Assembly: GCF_018207095.1 (NCBI RefSeq)
Contig: NZ_QOCZ01000019.1
Span: 1 to 53,308 of the forward strand
Length of the DNA stretch: 53,308 bases
Reading direction: 5' to 3'
Source of the DNA: Nocardiopsis sp. MG754419
GTDB taxonomy: Bacteria > Actinomycetota > Actinomycetes > Streptosporangiales > Streptosporangiaceae
Shown here: positions 8,540 to 17,013 of the stretch, piece by piece
Layout of the letters: each line of letters begins with the position of its first letter
Position numbering within the stretch: the stretch's first letter is position 1
Made by a program: the position numbers and the translations under genes
Notes under the pieces: generated by a model
Databases searched by the model: none
Told to the model about the DNA's origin: nothing
What the model saw: the letters and a program-made list of their open reading frames with translations, nothing else

Positions 8540-9520
8540 TCAGCGGACCCGGGCCTCGAAGGCCTCCGCGATCCGCTGGGCGCCGGCGGCGTTGGTGTGG
8601 ATGTCCGGGCCGCGCACGGTGTCGCACATCCAGGTCAGCTCACAGATGGTCGCCACGTTGACCGGAACCTCGCCCTGGCCCTCGGCCGCTTCGGTGTCGG
8701 TGTTGTGGAAGGCCGCGTCGACCTCGGCGACCTCCACGCCGGCCGCTTCGTAGGCGGCGGCGAGCGCGTCGTTGAACTCGTCCATGACCTCGACCGATCG
8801 TGCCGCGAGCCCGGTGTGGGACGCCTCCTCCACGGCCTCCTCCGGGGCGTCCTCGCTGAGGTCCTCGGCCCCCGCCGTGGGTGCGTCCAGGGACCGCAGG
8901 CCGTCGAGCAGTGCCAGGGCGAGGAACGGGTTGTAGTAGGTCATCCCGATGATCTGGGTGTCCTCCCCGGCGGCGTCGCCCAGACGCTCGGCGATCTCGG
9001 GGACCTCCGACTCCAGGCGGTCCATCCCCTCGGCCACGCACTCCTCGTCGACGCCGGCGGCCTCCAGCCGCGGTGCGGCCCCGGGGCGCACACCGGTCAC
9101 ACAGTCCGTGAAGTTGTTGGCGCCGATGGTGAGGGTGATCAGGCTCACCTGGTCACCGTGCTCCTCCAGGTACTCCTCGGCCTGGTCCAACTGGGAGCCG
9201 GCCTCGTACCGCTCCTCGCACAGAGGGAGCCCGCCCTCGATGAACGTGGTGGTGTCCTCACCGCCGCATCCCAGGCGTTCGTGCACGAGCGAGGGGTCGT
9301 CCTCCCGCAGGTCCTCGTACAGCACGTCGGTGAAGGACTCGTCGGTCTCCACCACGGAACCGTTCTGGTCGGGCTGGACCCCGACGGTCAGGGAGTCGCC
9401 CAGGGACAGGTAGTGCTGCGAGGCGCCCTCGGAGACGGGCTCTCCCCGGTCCTCCTCGGGGCCGGAGCATCCCGCCACCACCAACGCCACCGCCGCCACG
9501 GCGGTCCACCGCATTCTCAC
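8540..9520 (-). CDS. SGNH/GDSL-family lipoprotein hydrolase
   Basis: Exported esterase/lipase-like protein, 326 residues. The N-terminus (MRMRWTAVAAVALVVAGCSG) is a lipoprotein signal with lipobox VAGC. Catalytic blocks of the SGNH fold are present: block I YLSLGDSLTVG with the nucleophilic Ser, block III TLTIGANNFTDC with the Asn of the oxyanion hole, and block V GPDIHTNAAG with the Asp and His of the triad. Paired cysteines (RLGCGGED/LPLCEERY, TDCV/DEECV, ICEL/WMCD) suggest three disulfides as in streptomycete secreted lipases. The start is GTG 9520 after GGGAGAG; an ATG six bases in is an alternative. Substrate unknown, but acyl or acetyl esters outside the cell are likely. Confidence 0.85.
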   Translation of the reverse strand: MRMRWTAVAAVALVVAGCSGPEEDRGEPVSEGASQHYLSLGDSLTVGVQPDQNGSVVETDESFTDVLYEDLREDDPSLVHERLGCGGEDTTTFIEGGLPLCEERYEAGSQLDQAEEYLEEHGDQVSLITLTIGANNFTDCVTGVRPGAAPRLEAAGVDEECVAEGMDRLESEVPEIAERLGDAAGEDTQIIGMTYYNPFLALALLDGLRSLDAPTAGAEDLSEDAPEEAVEEASHTGLAARSVEVMDEFNDALAAAYEAAGVEVAEVDAAFHNTDTEAAEGQGEVPVNVATICELTWMCDTVRGPDIHTNAAGAQRIAEAFEARVR

Positions 9521-9595
9521 ACTGCTCTCCCTTCACAGCCATGCCAAGGCGCACCTTCTCCGGGGGCACCGAACGAGGGGGGTCGACCGCGGGAT

Positions 9596-10105
9596 CTACC
9601 CCTCTTCGCCGGAGCGAATCCCATCGAGGGGGACCAGCAGGTGACGCAACAACCCCGCCAGCTGCTCGCGCTCGGCCGCGGGCATGGGGGCGAGCAGCGT
9701 CTCCTCGTAGCGGAGCAGGGACGCCAGGGCGGCGTCGATGCGCTCGGCGCCCTGGTCGGTCAGGCGCACCAGAACGCCGCGTTTGTCGGCGGGGTCGGGG
9801 CGGCGGCGCACCAACTCGGCGGCGGCCAGACGGTCGACCCGGTTGGTCATGGTGCCGGAGGTGACGAGTGTGGCCCGGAGCAGCCGGCCCGGGCTGAGTT
9901 CGTAGGGCGGTCCGGAGCGACGCAGCTCGGCGAGGACGTCGAACTCCCAGGGTTCCAACGTGTGCTCGGTGAAGACGGTGCGCCGGGCACGGTCCAGGTG
10001 GCGGGCGAGCCGGGACACACGGCTGAACACCTCGAGTGGTGTCACGTCCACGTCCGGCCGCTCGGAGCGCCACGCCTCCAGAAGCCCATCCACCTCATCG
10101 CGCAT
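9596..10105 (-). CDS. MarR-family transcriptional regulator
   Basis: Winged-helix DNA-binding repressor or activator, 169 residues, dimeric in this family. The helical N-terminus (VFSRVSRLARHLDRARR) is followed by the winged helix: LEPWEFDVLAELRRSG, then LRATLVTSGTMTNRVDRLAAAELV as recognition helix region, then the wing RRRPDPADKRGVLVRLTDQG, where the D-x-R of the MarR signature is present. Start at ATG 10105 matches close relatives (MRDEVDxLLEAW); earlier in-frame ATG codons at 10117 and 10129 would run through the operator. A TATGCT -10 lies seven bases upstream, suggesting a leaderless message. A perfect palindrome just upstream indicates autoregulation. Its other targets are unknown. Confidence 0.88.
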   Translation of the reverse strand: MRDEVDGLLEAWRSERPDVDVTPLEVFSRVSRLARHLDRARRTVFTEHTLEPWEFDVLAELRRSGPPYELSPGRLLRATLVTSGTMTNRVDRLAAAELVRRRPDPADKRGVLVRLTDQGAERIDAALASLLRYEETLLAPMPAAEREQLAGLLRHLLVPLDGIRSGEEG

Positions 10106-10120
10106 GGGACCCAGCATATC

Positions 10121-10134
10121 TCTTGACATCAAGA
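10121..10134. promoter_or_regulatory. Palindromic operator upstream of marR
   Basis: TCTTGA-CA-TCAAGA, perfect 6-bp arms with a 2-base spacer, three bases upstream of the probable marR -10. Size, AT-rich half-sites and position fit a MarR dimer site used for autorepression. A near match lies upstream of icd (43025-43038). Confidence 0.6.
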
Positions 10135-10136
10135 TA

Positions 10137-10169
10137 GTGGGGCGGGTATGCGTATCGCACCCGCCCCAC
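10137..10169 (-). terminator. Hairpin between TetR gene and marR
   Basis: Perfect 11-bp arms GTGGGGCGGGT / ACCCGCCCCAC with an 11-base loop; it should end the desaturase-TetR transcript and isolate the marR promoter. Confidence 0.65.
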
Positions 10170-10214
10170 GATCGACGTGGAAGGGCGGCGTCGCCGAGGA
10201 CGACGCCCCAGGGG

Positions 10215-10871
10215 TCAGCCCGAGCGCGGTCGGCGCGTGTCCAACCTCGGCTTGGACTCCAGCGCGGAGAGCCCGTTCCAGGCGAGGTTGACCAGGTGGG
10301 CGGCGACCACCTCGCGCTTGGGCTTGCGCACCTCCAGCCACCACTGGCCGGTCAGCGCCCACATGCCCACCAACGCCTGGGCGTACATGGGAGCGAGCGC
10401 CGGGTCGTAGCCGCGTTCCGCGAACTCGTCGGCCATGATGTGCTCGACCTGGCTGGCGATGTCGTTGATCAGGCTGGCGAAACTGCCCGTTCCGGAGGCC
10501 ACGTGGGAGTCACGGGTGAGCACCCGGAACCCGACACTGTCCTCCTCGACGTAGCGCAGCAGGGCCAGGGCCGCCTTCTCGATCTTGTTCCGCGCGTGGT
10601 CGGCGGTGAGGGCCTCGCCCATCATGTCCAGGAGCGTGCGCATCTCCCGGTCCACGACGACGGCGTAGATGCCCTCCTTGCCGCCGAAGTGCTCGTACAC
10701 CACGGGCTTGGACACACCGGCTCGTGCGGCGATCTCCTCGACGGAGGTCGCGTCGAACCCTCGTTCGGCGAACAGCTCCCGGCCGATCTCCAACAGCTGT
10801 TGCCGACGCTCCTTGCCCGTCATGCGCTTGCGGCGCACGCGGGTCCTCTGTTCGCTGTCGGCTGCTCCCAT
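10215..10871 (-). CDS. TetR-family regulator of the desaturase operon
   Basis: Repressor of 218 residues. The N-terminal TetR helix-turn-helix is clear: RRQQLLEIGRELFAERGFDA, then TSVEEIAARAGVSKPVVYEHF, then GGKEGIYAVVVDREM; the remainder is a helical ligand-binding domain. ATG 10871 is chosen over an upstream in-frame start at 10931, which would overlap the desaturase gene. It lies 14 bases after the desaturase stop and is transcribed from the same promoter, so it probably senses fatty acyl-CoA or membrane state and represses its own operon, as DesT- and FasR-like proteins do. That ligand is an inference from context. Confidence 0.85.
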   Translation of the reverse strand: MGAADSEQRTRVRRKRMTGKERRQQLLEIGRELFAERGFDATSVEEIAARAGVSKPVVYEHFGGKEGIYAVVVDREMRTLLDMMGEALTADHARNKIEKAALALLRYVEEDSVGFRVLTRDSHVASGTGSFASLINDIASQVEHIMADEFAERGYDPALAPMYAQALVGMWALTGQWWLEVRKPKREVVAAHLVNLAWNGLSALESKPRLDTRRPRSG

Positions 10872-10885
10872 GATGGTTATCGATC

Positions 10886-11866
10886 CTAGACCTTGACCCG
10901 CTTCGCGGCGAGTCGTTCGTTGTTCGGCCAACGCACCTTGGTCGCCCAGCCGAACTTCTCGAAGATCCAGATGATCCGCGCGGAGATGTCGATCTGCCCC
11001 TTGAGCACACCGTGGCGGGCGCAGGTGGGGTCGGCGTGGTGCAGGTTGTGCCAGGACTCACCGAAGGACGGGATGGCCAGCCACCACACGTTGCGGGAGC
11101 GGTCGCGCACCTCGAAGTTCTCCTCGCCGATGGTGTGGCAGATGGAGTTGATCGACCAGGTGACGTGGTGCAGCAGGGCGACGCGGACCAGGCCGGCCCA
11201 GAAGAACGCGGTGACCGCGCCCCACCAGGACATGGTGACCAGACCACCGATGGCGGCGGGGGCGAACAGGGAGAACAACACGATCGGCACGAACAGCCGG
11301 TCGATGAGGACGACGTCCTTGTCCTTGAGCAGGTCCGGGGTGAAGCGGCGCGGCGAGGTGCGCTTCTCGTCCAGGTACATCCACGCCATGTGCGCGTAGT
11401 ACAGGCCCTTGGCCACGGACTTCCAGTCGTCGCCGAAACGCCACGGGGAGTGCGGGTCGCCCTCGGCGTCCGCGTACTTGTGGTGCCGGCGGTGGTCGGC
11501 CACCCACTTGATGACGCTGCCCTCGATGGCCATGCTGCCCGCGATCGCCAGGGCGATGCGCAGCGGCCGGTTCGCCTTGAAGGAGCCGTGCGTGAAGTGA
11601 CGGTGGAAACCGACGGTGATGCCCAGACCGCTGATCGCGTAGAAGACGACCGCGATGACGATGTCGGTGAGGGAAAGGCCCCAGCCCCAGAAGAACGGCA
11701 CCGCCGCGAGCAGCGCGATCAGCGGGACGAACACGAAGGCGAAGACGGTGTAGCGCTCGGCCTTACCCCTCACCTCGGCCTCGTACTCGGGGATCGCCTC
11801 ACGTTTGGGCTGGTGTGTCGTGGCGTCGGTGGCGCCTTCGGTGGGAAGTTCGGGGGCTGCGGTCAT
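10886..11866 (-). CDS. Acyl-CoA (delta-9) fatty acid desaturase
   Basis: Integral-membrane di-iron desaturase, 326 residues, that inserts a cis double bond into saturated acyl-CoA to fluidise the membrane. The three histidine boxes are all present: HRHFTH at residues 88-93, HRRHH at 125-129 and HNLHH at 273-277. Hydrophobic segments flank them (about 41-65, 67-87, 185-235). The motif ADHRRHHKYADAEGDPHS is typical of stearoyl-CoA desaturases rather than acyl-ACP enzymes. ATG 11866 is used; a GTG 12 bases upstream is possible. A CACGAGG-like ribosome-binding site lies about ten bases upstream. It is the first gene of an operon with the TetR regulator. Confidence 0.9.
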   Translation of the reverse strand: MTAAPELPTEGATDATTHQPKREAIPEYEAEVRGKAERYTVFAFVFVPLIALLAAVPFFWGWGLSLTDIVIAVVFYAISGLGITVGFHRHFTHGSFKANRPLRIALAIAGSMAIEGSVIKWVADHRRHHKYADAEGDPHSPWRFGDDWKSVAKGLYYAHMAWMYLDEKRTSPRRFTPDLLKDKDVVLIDRLFVPIVLFSLFAPAAIGGLVTMSWWGAVTAFFWAGLVRVALLHHVTWSINSICHTIGEENFEVRDRSRNVWWLAIPSFGESWHNLHHADPTCARHGVLKGQIDISARIIWIFEKFGWATKVRWPNNERLAAKRVKV

Positions 11867-11970
11867 GGTCTGGAACACCTCGTTGCAGGAAACGTCGTCA
11901 CTGGTCAGGACGGCGTCACAGGGGCATGCAACACCCGACCGGACGGCCCAACCTATTCCTACGTAACCGT

Positions 11971-11990
11971 AACCTACGACCCCGTAGGTT
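11971..11990. promoter_or_regulatory. Palindromic operator, probable TetR site
   Basis: AACCTACG-ACCC-CGTAGGTT, perfect 8-bp arms with a 4-base spacer, about 105 bases upstream of the desaturase start. Further GTAACC/TACGTA repeats lie just toward the desaturase gene. Position and form fit a site for the TetR protein encoded in the operon. It also touches the -35 of the divergent tRNA promoter. Confidence 0.6.
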
Positions 11991-12020
11991 TGGCAAGTCC
12001 TCCATGGAAGGCGCTATGTT
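11990..12020 (+). promoter_or_regulatory. Probable tRNA-Gln promoter
   Basis: TTGGCA (11990-11995), 19-base spacer, TATGTT (12015-12020); start would fall about 25 bases before the mature tRNA. Its -35 abuts the desaturase operator. Confidence 0.5.
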
Positions 12021-12052
12021 GGTGGCGCACGCCGGGGCCGAGGCCCCCGCGT

Positions 12053-12124
12053 TCCCGGATGATGTAATCGGCAGCATGTGGGGTTTTGGTCCCCATCGTC
12101 CAGGTTCGAGCCCTGGTCCGGGAG
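12053..12124 (+). tRNA. tRNA-Gln (anticodon UUG)
   Basis: Folds into a complete cloverleaf of 72 bases: acceptor stem TCCCGGA/TCCGGGA (7 pairs), D stem ATGT/GCAT, anticodon stem TGGGG/CCCCA with loop TTTTGGT giving anticodon TTG, and T stem CCAGG/CCTGG with loop TTCGAGC. Discriminator base is G, normal for Gln. The 3' CCA is not encoded. It precedes glmU as in other actinomycetes. Confidence 0.95.
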
Positions 12125-12454
12125 CGGTTCCCCGCCCACGCTCGACGCGCCCCGTGACCCTCGTGTCCCGCGCGTGAGACGGCCGACACACGGTCGCGTG
12201 GCTCACACGCCCGACCGTTCCGTGTCTCCCACCCCTCGGCGCCGACCGCGGCCGCACCGGCCCCCGACGTCCGATCGGTTCGACGCGCCGCGTCCACGCC
12301 CGCCGTTGCGCCGCCGAAGAGCGCCCATGGCGCACATGTATCCTTCCCATGTCGGCCGCCGGCCATCCGACGGCCGCCCGCGCGGCATGCGGGACGCGCC
12401 GCCGCCGGGTGAGCCGACTGTTCCTGTGCCAGCTATCACGAGGGGTCTCCTTCA
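12125..12454 (+). promoter_or_regulatory. Leader region of glmU
   Basis: About 330 bases with no convincing gene. A possible -10 TATCCT lies at 12339-12344, giving a leader of roughly 100 bases to the glmU start; the -35 is weak. No known riboswitch seen. Confidence 0.3.
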
Positions 12455-13921
12455 GTGAGCGTGAAACGCCCGGCTGCCGTCATCGTCCTCTCCGCCGGAG
12501 AGGGCACCCGGATGAGGTCCAAGCTCCCCAAGATGCTCCACGAGATCGGTGGCCGCAGCATGCTCGGCCACGTTCTCGAGGCGGCGCGGGCCACCGACCC
12601 CGAACACACGGTCGTGGTGCTCGGCCACAAGCGCGAACACTTCACCGAGCACCTGGACAGGGTCGCCCCCGAGGCGTCCACCGCCGTCCAGGAAGAGCAG
12701 AACGGCACCGGTCACGCGGTGCGCATGGCTCTGGAGGACCTGGCCCGCCAGGGGCTCAAGCTCACCGGGACCGTCGTTCTCACCTGTGGTGACACCCCGC
12801 TTCTGCGCGGCAGCACCCTCAACGGCCTGGTCGCCGAACACGAGCGCGAGGGCAACGCCGTCACGGCGCTGTCCGCCCGCGTTCCCGACCCCCACGGTTA
12901 CGGTCGTATCGTCCGTGACTCCGACGGTGCCTTCACCGAGATCGTCGAGCACGCCGACGCCACCCCCGAGCAGCACCGGATCGACGAGATCAACTCCGGC
13001 ATGTACGCCTTCGACGGGGCCCTGCTCACCGAGGTCGTGCAGCGCCTGTCCAGTGACAACGCCAAGGGCGAGGAGTACATCACCGACGTCGTCGGTCTCC
13101 TCCGCGGCGACGGTCACCGGGTCGGCGCCTGGATCGCCGACGACTGGCACGAGGTCCAGGGCGTCAACAACCGCGTCCAGCTCGCCGAGGCCCGACGCCT
13201 GCTCAACGACCGCATCCTGCACGAACTGATGCTCTCCGGCGTCACCGTCGTCGACCCCGCGACGACCTGGGTGGACGCCCAGGTGAGCATCGGCCCGGAC
13301 ACCGTGGTGCACCCCGACACCCGGCTGTACGGAACCACCCGGATCGGCGAGGACGCCGTGGTCGGCCCCGGTGCCGACCTGCGCGACACCGTCGTCGGCG
13401 ACGGTGCGGAGGTCCGCCAGACCACCGCCGACCGTGCCGAGATCGGGCCCGGGGCCACCGTCGGTCCCTACACCTACCTCCGGCCGGGCACCCGCCTGGC
13501 CGAGCGGGCCAAGGCCGGAGCCTTCGTCGAGGTCAAGAACTCGGACATCGGCGCCGGCTCCAAGATCCCGCACCTGACCTACGTGGGCGACGCCGACATC
13601 GGCGTGGGCAGCAACATCGGCTGCTCCTCGGTGTTCGTCAACTACGACGGGGTCAACAAGTCCCGGAGCACCATCGGCGACCACGTGCGCATCGGCAGCG
13701 ACAACACCATCGTCGCTCCGGTGCACGTCGGCGACGGTGCCTACTCCGGGGCCGGGACCGTGGTCCGTGACGACGTCCCGCCGGGGGCCCTCGCCGTTTC
13801 CGAGGGACACCGGCAGCGTAACGTCGAGGGCTGGACGCTCCGCAAGCGTCCGGGAACAGCCTCCGCCGAAGCGGCGGAGCAGGCGGAACGGCGCGGAGCC
13901 GCCGTCGCCGACGAGCAGTGA
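12455..13921 (+). CDS. glmU: Bifunctional GlmU (UDP-GlcNAc synthesis)
   Basis: Two-domain enzyme of 488 residues that acetylates glucosamine-1-phosphate and then couples it to UTP to make UDP-GlcNAc for peptidoglycan. The N-terminal uridyltransferase domain begins with the signature LSAGEGTRMRSKLPKML (residues 12-28) and contains QNGTGHAVRMALED and GDTPLL. From about residue 260 hexapeptide repeats form the left-handed beta-helix acetyltransferase domain, with GPYTYLRPG, FVEVKNSDIGAGSKIPHL and GCSSVFVNYDGVNK. The last 30 residues are an Ala/Glu-rich tail. Start is GTG 12455 with GAGGGG nine bases upstream. The stop overlaps the region just before prs, so the two genes form an operon. Confidence 0.97.
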   Translation: MSVKRPAAVIVLSAGEGTRMRSKLPKMLHEIGGRSMLGHVLEAARATDPEHTVVVLGHKREHFTEHLDRVAPEASTAVQEEQNGTGHAVRMALEDLARQGLKLTGTVVLTCGDTPLLRGSTLNGLVAEHEREGNAVTALSARVPDPHGYGRIVRDSDGAFTEIVEHADATPEQHRIDEINSGMYAFDGALLTEVVQRLSSDNAKGEEYITDVVGLLRGDGHRVGAWIADDWHEVQGVNNRVQLAEARRLLNDRILHELMLSGVTVVDPATTWVDAQVSIGPDTVVHPDTRLYGTTRIGEDAVVGPGADLRDTVVGDGAEVRQTTADRAEIGPGATVGPYTYLRPGTRLAERAKAGAFVEVKNSDIGAGSKIPHLTYVGDADIGVGSNIGCSSVFVNYDGVNKSRSTIGDHVRIGSDNTIVAPVHVGDGAYSGAGTVVRDDVPPGALAVSEGHRQRNVEGWTLRKRPGTASAEAAEQAERRGAAVADEQ

Positions 13922-13938
13922 CTGTGGGGGAGAATCAC

Positions 13939-14907
13939 GTGACCGGGATGAAGGCCACCGGGCAGAAACAACTGATGCTTTTCTCGGGGCGCACGCACCC
14001 CGCGCTGGCCGAGGAGGTGGCCAAGGAGCTGGGGATCGACGTGGTCCCCACCCGGTTCGACACCTTCGCCAACGGAGAGATCTTCGTTCGCTACCTGGAG
14101 TCGGTGCGCGGCTCCGACGCTTTCGTGATCCAGTGTCACGCGGACCCGATCAACGAGTCCATCATGGAGCAGCTGATCATGGTGGACGCGCTCAAGCGCG
14201 CCTCCGCCAAGCGGATCACCGTCGTCACGCCGTTCTTCGGGTACGCGCGTCAGGACAAGAAGCACCGTGGCCGCGAGCCCATCTCCGCCCGCCTCATGAC
14301 GGACCTGTTCCGGACCGCCGGCGCGGACCGGATGATGGCGGTGGACCTGCACACCGACCAGATCCAGGGCTTCTTCAACGGCCCCGTCGACCACCTGTTC
14401 GCGCTGCCGATCCTGGCCGACCACATCTCCGACCAGGTGGACAACACCGAGATCACCGTGGTCTCCCCGGACGCCGGTCGCGTGCGCACGGCCGACCGCT
14501 GGGCCGACCGCCTCGGTGCGCCGCTGGCCATCATCCACAAGCGTCGCGACCCGGACGTCGCCAACCAGGTGAAGGTCCACGAGGTCGTCGGTGAGGTCAA
14601 GGGCCGCGTCTGCGTCCTGGTCGACGACATGATCGACACCGGCGGCACGATCGTCAAGGCCTCCGAGGCCCTGTTCGAGCAGGGTGCCAAGCAGGTCTAC
14701 GTCGCGGCCACCCACGGTGTGCTGTCGGGCCCCGCCGCGGAGCGTCTGCAGAACTCCCGCATCTCCGAGGTGGTCGTCACCAACACGCTCCCCATCCCCG
14801 AGGACCGCTGCTTCGACAAGCTCACCCAGCTGTCGATCGCCCCGCTGATCGCCCGCGCGGTGAACGAGGTGTTCACCGACGGTTCCGTGACGAGCCTGTT
14901 CGACTGA
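13939..14907 (+). CDS. prs: Ribose-phosphate pyrophosphokinase
   Basis: PRPP synthetase, 322 residues, which transfers pyrophosphate from ATP to ribose-5-phosphate for nucleotide, His and Trp synthesis. Seen are the ATP motif GYARQDKKHRGREPISARL, the regulatory segment AVDLHTDQIQGFF and the PRPP loop VLVDDMIDTGGTI. GTG 13939 is chosen since it has GGGGGAG seven bases upstream and the protein then begins VTGMKATG like other actinobacterial enzymes; a GTG at 13918 overlapping the glmU stop would add seven residues. It follows glmU closely; the two supply sugar nucleotide and PRPP pools. Confidence 0.96.
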   Translation: MTGMKATGQKQLMLFSGRTHPALAEEVAKELGIDVVPTRFDTFANGEIFVRYLESVRGSDAFVIQCHADPINESIMEQLIMVDALKRASAKRITVVTPFFGYARQDKKHRGREPISARLMTDLFRTAGADRMMAVDLHTDQIQGFFNGPVDHLFALPILADHISDQVDNTEITVVSPDAGRVRTADRWADRLGAPLAIIHKRRDPDVANQVKVHEVVGEVKGRVCVLVDDMIDTGGTIVKASEALFEQGAKQVYVAATHGVLSGPAAERLQNSRISEVVVTNTLPIPEDRCFDKLTQLSIAPLIARAVNEVFTDGSVTSLFD

Positions 14908-15120
14908 TCGTGCGTCCTTCGGGCCTCCGCCGCGCCTCGACTCGTGTGCGAGCGTCGCAAGGCCCGATGGGAACCTTCGGTGACCTCCGGTGCGCTGGTT
15001 CGTTCCACACGATCGCACCCGCGTCACCTCCGCCCGTCCGGTGCCCGAACACACCCACATCCCCCACCACGGGGGAGATCCTGTGGTTCCCCTCAGACCC
15101 CAGGACACCGCGTGCCCCCT

Positions 15121-15150
15121 CGGGGCCGGCCGGATCTCCGGTCGGCCCCG
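15121..15150 (+). terminator. Hairpin after prs
   Basis: Arms CGGGGCCG/CGGCCCCG with inner CGG/CCG pairs and an ATCT loop, 213 bases past the prs stop. Confidence 0.5.
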
Positions 15151-15183
15151 GTAGGGGATGTACGGAGTCGTCACCGGAAGCAG

Positions 15184-15455
15184 TAGACTTGACCGAGTGT
15201 CCCCGTGCCCGGATGGATGCGCACGCTTCCTGCGTGTGTTCTCCTCCCCGGAACCCACACGGGCAGGGGTGCGCGACGAGCGTTCCCGGGCCGGGCGGGT
15301 CCGGTGGCGGCTCGCCGGGCACGCCTGGAACCAGGGCGGTCGAGTCCCCTGCCAACTGGGTGACCCCGCCGTATTCCCCGCCGAGGGCGGGAAATCGTTC
15401 GTACTACTGGAGTCGTGTTCCCCGTGCTGCGGGGTTGAACCCGAGGAGTTTTGTC
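15184..15455 (+). promoter_or_regulatory. Promoter and long leader of rplY
   Basis: A -10-like TAGACT at 15184-15189 with a weak -35 would give a leader of about 260 bases. The leader holds the hairpin CCCGCC-GAG-GGCGGG near 15380-15395. No gene found; the remainder between 14908 and 15183 contains only the hairpin noted above. Confidence 0.3.
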
Positions 15456-16055
15456 GTGTCCGAGGTACGTATCGCTGCCGAGCCCCGCACGGAATTCGGC
15501 AAGGGCGCCTCTCGTCGCGCCCGCCGCGCGGGTAAGGTGCCGGCCGTCCTCTACGGCCACGGCACCGAGCCCCGCCACCTGAACCTGCCGGGCCACGAGC
15601 TCATGCTCGCCCTGAAGACCCCGAACGTCCTGATCCGCCTCGGCGGTCTGGACAAGGACAACCTCGCCCTGCCCAAGAGCGTGCAGCGCGACGCCATCAA
15701 GGGCTTCCTGGAGCACGTCGACCTGCTCGTCGTCTCCAAGGGTGAGAAGGTCGAGGTCGAGATCCCGGTCAACCTGACCGGTGAGGTCAAGGCTCCCGGC
15801 GTGCTCAACCAGGAGCTCGTCACCGTGTCCATCGAGGCCGAGGCCACCCGCATCCCCGAGGGCGTCGAGTTCGACATCGACGGCCTGGAGATCGGTGCCA
15901 CCCCCACCGCCGCCGACCTGAAGCTGCCTTCGGGCGTCACCCTGGTCACCGACTCGGAGAGCATCCTGCTCACCGTCGCCGCGCCGCGCGTGGAGGAGGA
16001 GCCGGAGACCAGCGAGGAAGCCGCCGAGGCCGCCGAGGAGGCCGCCGCCGAGTAA
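15456..16055 (+). CDS. rplY: 50S ribosomal protein L25/general stress protein Ctc
   Basis: Ribosomal protein of 199 residues that binds 5S rRNA. The N-terminal L25 domain (SEVRIAAEPRTEFGKGASRR, then AGKVPAVLYGHG) is followed by the C-terminal TL5-type beta domain with LTGEVKAPGVLNQELVTV and LEIGATPTAADLKLPSGV, the long Ctc form. It ends with an acidic Glu/Ala tail. GTG 15456 is the start, with GAGGAG seven bases upstream. The pth gene follows beyond a strong terminator, the usual actinobacterial order. Confidence 0.95.
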   Translation: MSEVRIAAEPRTEFGKGASRRARRAGKVPAVLYGHGTEPRHLNLPGHELMLALKTPNVLIRLGGLDKDNLALPKSVQRDAIKGFLEHVDLLVVSKGEKVEVEIPVNLTGEVKAPGVLNQELVTVSIEAEATRIPEGVEFDIDGLEIGATPTAADLKLPSGVTLVTDSESILLTVAAPRVEEEPETSEEAAEAAEEAAAE

Positions 16056-16086
16056 CACGGCGGTGCGTCGCACCACCGGCTTTCCA

Positions 16087-16123
16087 CCGAACGCGCGGGC
16101 CCGTCACGGGTCCGCGCGTTCGG
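16087..16123 (+). terminator. Terminator of rplY
   Basis: Perfect 12-bp arms CCGAACGCGCGG / CCGCGCGTTCGG with a 13-base loop that can pair further (CCCGT/ACGGG). No U-tract. Confidence 0.8.
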
Positions 16124-16163
16124 CGTTCCGGGACCCGTCCGGGTCTGGATAGGGTCGTGCGGC

Positions 16164-16799
16164 ATGTGGCGTTTCTTGAGCAGGTCGGGTGTCGGAAAGA
16201 GCAGGGACGACGAGGACATGGCCGAGACCGAACGGTGGTTGGTCGTGGGGCTGGGAAACCCCGGCCCCAAGTACGCGGGGAACCGGCACAACGCCGGCTT
16301 CATGGTGGTGGACGCGCTGGCCGCCGACAAGGGTGAACGCTGGAAGGCCCACAAGGCGCACGCCGAGGTCGTGGAGACCCGGATCGACGGCGCCTCCGTG
16401 GTCCTGGCCAAGCCCCGCACCTTCATGAACCTCTCCGGTGGTCCGATCGCCGGGCTGGCGAAGTTCTACAAGGTCCCGCTGGAGCGGATCGTCGTCGTGC
16501 ACGACGAGATGGACATCGACTTCGGGGCCCTGAAGCTGAAGAAGGGCGGCGGTTCCGGCGGACACAACGGTCTGAAGTCGACCACGTCCTCCTTGGGCGG
16601 GCCCGAGTACCTGAGGGTGCGTTTCGGGGTGGGACGCCCTCCGGGGCGGATGGACCCGGCCGCGTACGTGCTGCGCGACTTCTCCTCGACCGAGCGCGGT
16701 GAGCTGGACCTCAACGTGGAGCGGGCCGCCGACGCCGTGCGGACCATCCTCACCGACGGTCTGGGCAGGGCCCAGAACGTCTTCCACACCGCGGCCTGA
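16164..16799 (+). CDS. pth: Peptidyl-tRNA hydrolase
   Basis: Cytoplasmic esterase that releases tRNA from stalled peptidyl-tRNA. Motifs: [21 protein letters not shown] containing the Asn and catalytic His, [22 protein letters not shown] with the catalytic Asp, and [12 protein letters not shown]. The length is 211 residues from ATG 16164, 18 more than from the family-like start [12 protein letters not shown] at 16218. I keep the upstream ATG because a -10-like TAGGGT (16150-16155) lies eight bases before it and the preceding terminator leaves no room for a longer leader; the 16218 start has AGGGA ten bases upstream and is a real alternative. Hairpin follows the stop. Confidence 0.93.
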   Translation: MWRFLSRSGVGKSRDDEDMAETERWLVVGLGNPGPKYAGNRHNAGFMVVDALAADKGERWKAHKAHAEVVETRIDGASVVLAKPRTFMNLSGGPIAGLAKFYKVPLERIVVVHDEMDIDFGALKLKKGGGSGGHNGLKSTTSSLGGPEYLRVRFGVGRPPGRMDPAAYVLRDFSSTERGELDLNVERAADAVRTILTDGLGRAQNVFHTAA

Positions 16800-16804
16800 G
16801 TCAC

Positions 16805-16832
16805 GGCCCTCCCCGCCCCGCGTGGGAGGGCC
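16805..16832 (+). terminator. Terminator of pth
   Basis: Perfect 9-bp arms GGCCCTCCC / GGGAGGGCC, 10-base loop, right after the stop. Confidence 0.75.
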
Positions 16833-17013
16833 GGCCCACATCCCGTCCCGGAGCGCGCCCGGCGGTGTCCCCGCGCCCGGGTGGCGCCCCTCGACCCCGG
16901 GTCGACCACGGCGACCCGCCGACCCTGACGACCTCCGCCCGCCCATGCCCACCGTTCGGGGCGAGGGGCCGTCCTCCGGGGCCGGCGCTCGCGGGCCCCG
17001 GGGCGGTTCCGGT

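Noticed and set aside
8396-10126. A 576-codon open frame on the + strand over the SGNH and marR genes
   Set aside because: The opposite strand has a lipobox, GDSL blocks and a MarR domain; the + frame has none.
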